Positions 57,956 to 64,000 of a stretch of 64,000 bases of DNA are shown piece by piece. The notes under the pieces are model-generated. The model was given only the letters and a program-made list of their open reading frames with translations, had not been told where the DNA came from and did not search any database. The stretch lies in contig CP114495.1 of assembly GCA_027186245.1 (NCBI GenBank), positions 4,851,001 to 4,915,000 on the forward strand, written 5' to 3'. Each line of letters begins with the position of its first letter. Position 1 is the first letter of the stretch. Origin of the DNA: Coriaria nepalensis. Taxonomy: Eukaryota > Streptophyta > Magnoliopsida > Cucurbitales > Coriariaceae. Both the position numbers and the translations under genes were made by a program.

Positions 57956-60900
57956 CGAGCAAAATACAACTTCATGAGGAAAATAATGGTGTCATTACTT
58001 TACCGCTTGAAGGAAAGCAAGCATTTCTTTGGCATAGATTGACCAAATTTTCTTGGTCGGGCCAATAGTTTTTTTAAGATAAGCAATAGGGCGCCCATTT
58101 GCTGCAAAATTACGCCAATCCCAAACCCTGAGGCATCTGTTTCAATGACGAACATATCGAAAAAATTAGGTAATGCGAGAACCATAGTAGAAGTCATGGC
58201 TGCCTTTAACTTTTGAAATGTATGGTCAGCCTCATCCGACCATTGGAACTACCCTTTCTTTAGCAACTGAGCAAGAGGACGAGCAATCGCCCCGTAATGG
58301 CATATAAATTTATGGTAGTACCTAGTTAAGTTGAGAAAACCCTATAAGACAGTGACTGTTTTAGGCCGTAGCCAACAGACCATGACATCTATTTTGTGTG
58401 GGTCTGCTCTAATGCTGTTAGAATTAATAAAATGCCTAAGGTATTCGATTTCGTGTTGGCCAGAGCCTACATTTAGATAGCTTGATGTAAAACTAATTAT
58501 GGGCTATAATATTTAAAGTTTCGCGAACATGATGTAGATGTTCTTCTCATGTCCGACTATAGATTAAGATACCATTGAAAAAAACCAAAATAAAATGGTG
58601 GACATGCGGGCGAAATATTGTGTTCATCGCTTCTTAGAATATTGACGGTACGTTACACAACCCAAACGACATGACCAAATATTTGTAGTGTCCATTATGA
58701 GTGTAAAACTTTAATTTATGAATATCATCCGGGTGAAGTCAAATTTAGTGGTAGCCAACCCAAATATCAAGCTTGCTAAAATGGGTGGCTCCATAATGTT
58801 CATCAAGCATGTATTAATCGTATATATATGAAACCAATGTTTGATTGTCATTCATTTAAAGCCAGATAACCTGTGAGAAAATTTCATGATCCGTCCCTCT
58901 TTTTCACTAACAAAATGGGGGAGGAGGAAGGACTCATGCTATGCTGGATCTAACCAGATTATAGCATCTCACTCACTTGTTGCTCAATTTCATCTTTTTA
59001 AAAGTGTGTATATCTGTAGGGTACTACGTTAACCGGTCGACCTGCATCTTTTAATCATATCCGCCTTTATCTTTTAATCGTATCCAGTGATCAAAAAAAC
59101 GGGCAGGCAGTAAAGTTGTTGGAACCTCTATAACTTGCTAAAACTCTTGTAGAATAATGCCTATTTCAATTAGCCACTCTGGTTGTGCGTCATTGGGCGA
59201 TGGCACACCCACCTTCATAATAGCAAACAACTATGCACTTGTTTACAATTCATGCAGCAGGGCATTAACGCTAACAATGAAGGATGGCATTGCACGTGCA
59301 ATCAGTCTATGTCACTGCCCCTTCACTTCGAATTCCATCATCATGCGTTTATAATCGGATATGTCCGGCCTAAGGTCCACTAGCCATTGCACACCCAATA
59401 CCACGTCTAGCCCTATAATCCAAAGAGAGTACAAAGAAGTTTCAAACTCATACCCCTGAATAGAAATCTTCACCCCATTTAATTGGTTTTGGTACCACAA
59501 ACGATCTCCGTAGCCACTTTGATGACAAACGACGTTATTGGCATGACAACTAAGTGCAACTTTCCAACGAATTGTTCGTGGATGAAGTTATGGCTTGATC
59601 CACTATCTAATAAGATGCTGACTGTTTGATGATGAATCTTCACTTGCATCTGCATCGTATGCTTTCCCATGCCCCTGGAAATTGCATGAAGCAAAATATT
59701 TCAGGCTCGATTCATACTATATCTGGTTTAACCTTAGCATCTTCAAATGTTTCATTTTCCTCGTTGGTTGCATCGAAGAACATAGCTTAAGCCACTTAGC
59801 ATCTATGCCTGGGTACGAATTTCTCGTCACAATTAAAGCAAATGTTTAGTGCCTACTTTTGCTTCATCTCCTTAAATGGGAGTTGTTTAGTAGTGTCGGT
59901 TGTGAGCGGCTTAGTGGATAAACTTGACTAGCTTGTATATCCTAGTTTAACTGAAGATCGGTTGTGATGGGAACTACTACCCTTACATGCCCGGAGTAAA
60001 TTTTTCACTTTGTCGGCCAGCCAAATTGATCGCTTAAGACAATTTCTTCGGGTGAAACATGCCCACATCTGAACTAATTTCGTCCTTCAACCCTCCTAGA
60101 AACATACCCATTAATGCTTATGTCAGCCACCCTTTTGCTTGATTGGATAGTCTCTTAAATTCACGGAGGTAATCATCGAAGGATCCCCTTATTGAATATG
60201 GACAATGACTCGTCTATATTTTGGTTGGTCAAATTTTCTTAAGCAGTTTCTATTGGTAGTATTTTGAAATCGAGACTTGAAACGTAATGAATACGTTTTC
60301 TAAAAAAATGATATTTTCATCCTCCCGGATTGTTTTAGATTACTATGAAAATAATATTCAGGATATGACAAGCATTTACAAAGTCTCACAAGTAACAGTA
60401 AAACTTTGTTTAGGAATATCGATTTTGTTCTATTTATTTTGACATTACATATTTCTCATATTTATAGGCAAAATGAGCACATGTTTGTGAAACAGTATAC
60501 TATTTCAAGAATAATCATACATCTTGGAAAAATATTTAAACTATTTTAATAGTCAACCGTTTAATTAAAACGGTAAAATTAAATTGGTCAACCACCGCGG
60601 GTCGCCACGTTGCAAACGTGCAAAGTGCCAAGTGCACCTAATAAGCGCTTCATGCTCACGCGCGTGTGCGAGTGCGAGTCTCGGTCAAACCCCAACCTTT
60701 ATTTATTAATACAAAAATTTATTATTTGCATTCACTTATACATATTTTGAAAACTTGCTCCATTTCTAATGTAAAATGCATTTATAAAGTATTTATAAAG
60801 CATTTTTTTAGTTTGAACTTTTAATACATTTACACTCATAACCATTGTTATGAAAAAAGTCCCAACAATTTCTTCTCAAACAATCTCCAAGTAATCTGCA

Positions 60901-61437
60901 TCCTTTTATTATTGCTCAAATACCATCGCCACCAATGGTTAGCATCCCCTTCCAAGTGGAACGAGGCCAATGAAACCTTCATCCGTCCCTGGATTCCTTG
61001 AATCGAGAAGTATTGGTGTACCCGATCTAACCACACCATTGGGTTGGTACCGGAAAATTTCGGAAAGTCCATCTTAAGCCCCGACATTCGCTTCTTATGC
61101 TTCTTTGCCCTGCCACTACTTGCTGTATTACTGCTTTCACTCGACGAGTTCCAACTCGATTGATCATTAGTGTTTCCGTCGGACGAAACAGATCGTTCAT
61201 CAGAGGATGAATCCGAGTTCGATGATTCTGCATGTTTCTTCCCTTTCTTCCTAGTCGCACCTTTTGTTGCGCATGTCCGGTAGAGTTCGTAAGTTGACGG
61301 ATGCATTCTTGATGTAAAGGATGGATTCTTGCTGTGATGCTGATAGTTCAAGGAGCGTGCAAAGACTCTCTCACAAATCTCATCCACAACCCCCTCAAAT
61401 TCTTCGAAATGCTCTCGATTCGTCATCGTGCAGCGTT
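57956..61437 (-). pseudogene. Decayed Ty3/Gypsy retrotransposon, gag to RT/RNase H
   Basis: Minus-strand order is gag, protease, reverse transcriptase and RNase H. Gag (61426-60848) has a Ser-rich, charged N-terminus and the capsid motif SGTNPMVWLDRVHQYFSIQG. Gag C-terminus and a zinc knuckle CFNCDEKFVPRHRC lie at about 60250-59800. The retropepsin LLDSGSSHNFIHEQ is at about 59610 and RT at about 58960-58250 (HFSKLDIWVGYH, YLVMSFGLCNVPS; the catalytic YxDD reads FFNGILIYS). The RNase H start VIETDASGFGIGVILQQ is at about 58150. The relic stops at about 57960 without integrase or a 3' LTR. Many stops and a central insertion disable it. Confidence 0.85.
60255..60847. mobile_element. Insertion splitting the Gypsy gag
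   Basis: About 590 bases interrupt gag between LFEKKLLGLFS (60848 side) and the KFDQPKYRRVI part (60240 side). The interval has no coding similarity, is internally heterogeneous (GC-rich ACGCGCGTGTGCGAGTGCGAG at about 60659) and looks like a solo LTR or a non-autonomous insertion. Exact borders and target duplication were not resolved. Confidence 0.45.
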
Positions 61438-61455
61438 GGCTTCAATACCAATTGA

Positions 61456-61760
61456 TAGAACGATTATTACGAATCACAGAATTCCAAACTCACGGTATTA
61501 GAAAATACTGTTGTTGACTCAATGGCAAGAGACCTAATTACTTTCGTAAAATAATTCTTCCTATCCAAATAAGAAAACGGTCTGCGTTATATAGCAGCAC
61601 CCAAACAACCTATCACTAATTCAAAGGGAAAAACTGAACTTCAGTCTAAATGATACGATAGGAATACTACTGCTACACTGATGCTAATAATAAAAGTGAT
61701 AATAAAAAGATTGCATGGGTTCACATAATGTAATCCCAAAGCCTATGGTTCAGGCGCTTG
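61456..61760 (-). repeat. Probable 5' LTR of the Gypsy element
   Basis: Upstream of gag on the minus strand. It ends ...CGTTCTATCA just before TTGGTATTGAAGCC, a degraded Met-tRNA-type primer binding site. It contains a TATA-like GCTATATAACG at about 61600. The outer limit is estimated. Confidence 0.45.
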
Positions 61761-62509
61761 GCCCGTGCACTACGCGTTGGCCCACCGTCATCTCCTGCCC
61801 ATCATAATTGTAGAGGTAGTGGTTGTAACGACTAACGATGATATATAGTAGTGGCAGTTTGTAGGTAATGGTTGGAATGTTTACGAGGATGATTGAGCGA
61901 TGGAGATGGAGATGGTGGTGGTGGGAGCAATGGCGTCGACGGCAGCAACGGTGGTGCTAGAGGCAAAAGCAATAGTGGAGTTTTGGAAGGACAATGATGA
62001 AAATGATGTGTAGGCAAATTAACGGTTGGAAATTAGTGATGATAGCGATGGTATAGTCTTGGAGGAGGATAGAAAAAGATGGCACCGGCAACATCTAAGG
62101 TGGCGGTGGTAGGTGAACAAGAAGGTAGTGGCAGTGAAAATCCAACAACCGTATGATGATATTAGGATAGACGATGGCATCGAAAGGTGAGATGTGAAAT
62201 TGTAATTTTTATTTTTATAATACGACCACATTACAAAATAGAAGGGACATGAGGAAGTGGTTTTCACACCCTTTTCTTTTCCTTTTGAGACCATTAGATT
62301 TTTTATTTTTTTTCCTCAAACCATCTTCCTTTCATTTTAGTGAGACATTCTTCTATAAACATCATTTTTCTATGCCACATCACCAATCACATGAGACTCA
62401 TATTCAAGGTTATGATGAGATTTGGTATACTACATAATCATGCACCATATGCATACACAAAAATTTCCTTCAAAATATATTATCGTCTTTATGTGAAGAA
62501 ATCTCAACA
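61761..62509. other. Intergenic, GGT/GAT-rich patch
   Basis: A purine-rich stretch at about 61830-62130 with irregular GGTGGTGG/GATGATG runs gives open but low-complexity frames on both strands. No gene is supported. Confidence 0.5.
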
Positions 62510-63976
62510 TCAATCTACATCATCCAAAAGCTTGGTCAAGTTATAAACTTGAGTATACAAGAAATCCACTTTTTCTGTACTTGGAATTTGAAGCTCTTGT
62601 TGATGTTCTACAAACTCCAAACTCAAAGGTTCTTCGTCATGTTGTTGTCCTTGTTCTTGGTTTTCTTTAGGATCCAAATTCAGAGGCTCTTGTTGTTGTT
62701 GTTCCAAGAGGTCCGAACTCAAAGGCTCTTCTTCTTGTTGGTCTATGAGTTCCAAACTCAAAGGAGGGTCGTCTTCTTGTTCTTGCTCAATGAGGTCTAT
62801 ACTCAAAAGCTCTTGTTGTTCTACAAGCTCCAACCTCTCCCCATTGCCTTTAAGAGACTCGAGCAGGTTTTCATCGCCTTTTAGAATCTGGACAGCCTGT
62901 ATATAAAAAAAATCAAAATGCGGTAAGTGGAAAATGGAATGGTTACTTACATGCTTTCTAATTAACTCAGTCCCAGTTCATCATACTTGATTTTCCTTGC
63001 AATGACAAAGCATCAAGGATTTCGATTACATTGAAAATCAAGTTTCTTGATTGTAAGATGCCAGTTCATCATACTTTTTAGTCATTTCCGCTAAATTTGA
63101 TATGGCTATTGTAAGATGCTGAGTGTTTTATAATTTCTTTAAGTTGTCAATTTTCTTATCAGAATTCATTTGGCCTAAAGTTTCAATGAACAAAAGCAGA
63201 AAAGGTTCACTTGTGACAGATACAACACATGATGTACCTGTCAAATGATGTAACGAGTCAATTAGAATTCGGAATAGTTAGGTCCCACTAAGTTAAAAAT
63301 GTCAAAATGCTGACTTTGGCTCATCACACAACAAAGACAAAAGGGCAGAATAAATAAACGTCAATTCAGATAAAAAAGAAGATAGAAAAAGACATGCCTG
63401 ACTCATAGTGGGCCGATCATTTGAATACTGATGTACGCATATTGAAGCAGTTGAGAGCATGAGTTCCATTTGCCCAACATCATAGGCATCAAAAAGGTAT
63501 GGATCTACAAGTTCTATAATACATTCTTTAGAGAGCAGAGGTTTTGCCTGCAATTAATTGTTTTAACAACCTTCAATTTGTCAAACAAATGCATATTCAT
63601 CTAAAAGCACCTGGCAGCATGGGGAATCAAAGGAAGAAAGAAAAAGCAAGCATACCCACATCACAAGGCTCTTCTGTGAGCTATCCAAAGCTTGCCGACC
63701 TGTGATGAGTTCTAACAGCAATACCCCATAAGCATAGACATCAGTTTTTTCATCTACTATGCCATGCATAAAGAACTCTGGTGGGAGGTAACTGTAAATT
63801 GTTAAAGAGGCACACAATTTTAGAAAAATGTTAAAAATAAAAATTGAAATATATATATATATGTATATATTGATGTGGGATTTTCAGTTTACAAACCCAA
63901 ATGTGCCTTCAATACTTGACACAACATGGTGAGTCCACTGATCTGGAAGCCACTTTGCAAGCCCAAAATCCGATAT
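62510..63976 (-). CDS. Receptor-like cytoplasmic kinase, C-terminal part (runs off the window)
   Basis: Minus-strand exons 63897-63976, 63656-63791, 63398-63547 and 62510-62896 join in frame to 250 residues. The kinase part starts just before DFG (ISDFGLAKWLPDQWTHHVVS), then has EGTFGYLPPEFFMHGIVDEK and DVYAYGVLLLELITGRQAL (subdomains VII-IX), and ends with NDRPTMSQ|AVQILKGDE. This matches cytosolic RLCKs of the RBK/LecRK-like VI group. The last exon adds about 105 residues unlike the usual tail, made of Glu/Gln-rich repeats (EEPLSLEL...EQQ). The exon 63398-63547 is followed by GCATGT, a GC donor. The N-terminal kinase lobe lies beyond the window. Confidence 0.88.
62560..62840 (-). repeat. 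Glu/Gln-rich coding repeats in the kinase tail
   Basis: Five or so degenerate units of about 45-60 bases coding for (E)EPLSLDLxEQQ(Q). Visible copies are LLSIDLIEQEQ, PPLSLELIDQQ, EPLSSDLLEQQ, EPLNLDPKENQ and EPLSLEFVEHQ. They are in frame with the kinase. Confidence 0.75.
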
Positions 63977-64000
63977 CTGTATTCAGTTCATAGTTTATTA

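Noticed and set aside
61832..62294. Pro/His-rich open frames on the minus strand
   Set aside because: Low-complexity GGT/GAT-rich DNA opens several frames at once; no conserved domain or splice context.
1..64000. CRISPR arrays, operons, bacterial ribosome binding sites
   Set aside because: Not expected and not seen in this plant nuclear sequence; the short tandem repeats found have no unique spacers.

Overview
This is nuclear DNA of a flowering plant, most likely a eudicot. The evidence is AT-rich intergenic DNA, small U2-type introns with plant-like splice sites, plant-only families (class III peroxidase, HIPP metallochaperone, chloroplast Fe superoxide dismutase, DUF3444 J-proteins, RLCK kinase), plant retroelements, MULEs, hAT and Helitron relics, a TTTAGGG-type telomere-like tract and a plastid rDNA insertion. 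I cannot fix the species. ULP1-carrying MULEs are known from several plant genomes, including cucurbits, but that is not diagnostic.

Layout. 236-2348 (-): seven-exon Fe superoxide dismutase of FSD2 type. 3480-6290: nested transposon relics (Copia 3' end, hAT terminus, Helitron helicase). About 7000-7300 (-): decayed fragment resembling a glutamyl-tRNA reductase-binding protein. 8638-11562 (+): single-exon J-domain/DUF3444 protein with a 5'UTR intron. 12406-16796 (+): BRCT-domain DNA-repair-like gene, recently pseudogenised. 17475-23606 (-): eight-exon RINGv (MARCH-type) membrane E3 ligase whose 2.1-kb intron 5 holds a plastid 16S rDNA insertion. 24342-25157 (+): 71-aa single-pass membrane protein, head-to-head with the ligase. 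26640-31830: large decayed Mutator-like element with transposase, a 0.75-kb telomere-like tract and a ULP1-type protease relic. 33337-36044 (+): class III peroxidase. 37770-38687 (+): HIPP. 39103-42838: truncated Copia and a decayed hAT transposon. 43379-45987 (+): NDUFA8, a complex I subunit. 48.1-52.3 kb: retroelement, Gypsy pol and a second MULE with DUF1985. 53642-56813 (-): ER prolyl 4-hydroxylase. 57.9-61.8 kb (-): decayed Gypsy element. 62510-63976 (-): C-terminal half of a receptor-like cytoplasmic kinase that runs off the window.

The host genes form no pathway or operon; they are ordinary single-copy-looking genes separated by transposon graveyards. Exon boundaries were worked out by hand from reading frame, splice sites and family conservation, and the coding exons of each intact gene join in frame. 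The points most worth a second look are the telomere-like tract inside a MULE, three GC-AG introns, the pseudogenised BRCT gene, the organellar insertion inside an expressed-looking intron, and the unusual Glu/Gln-rich tail on the kinase.
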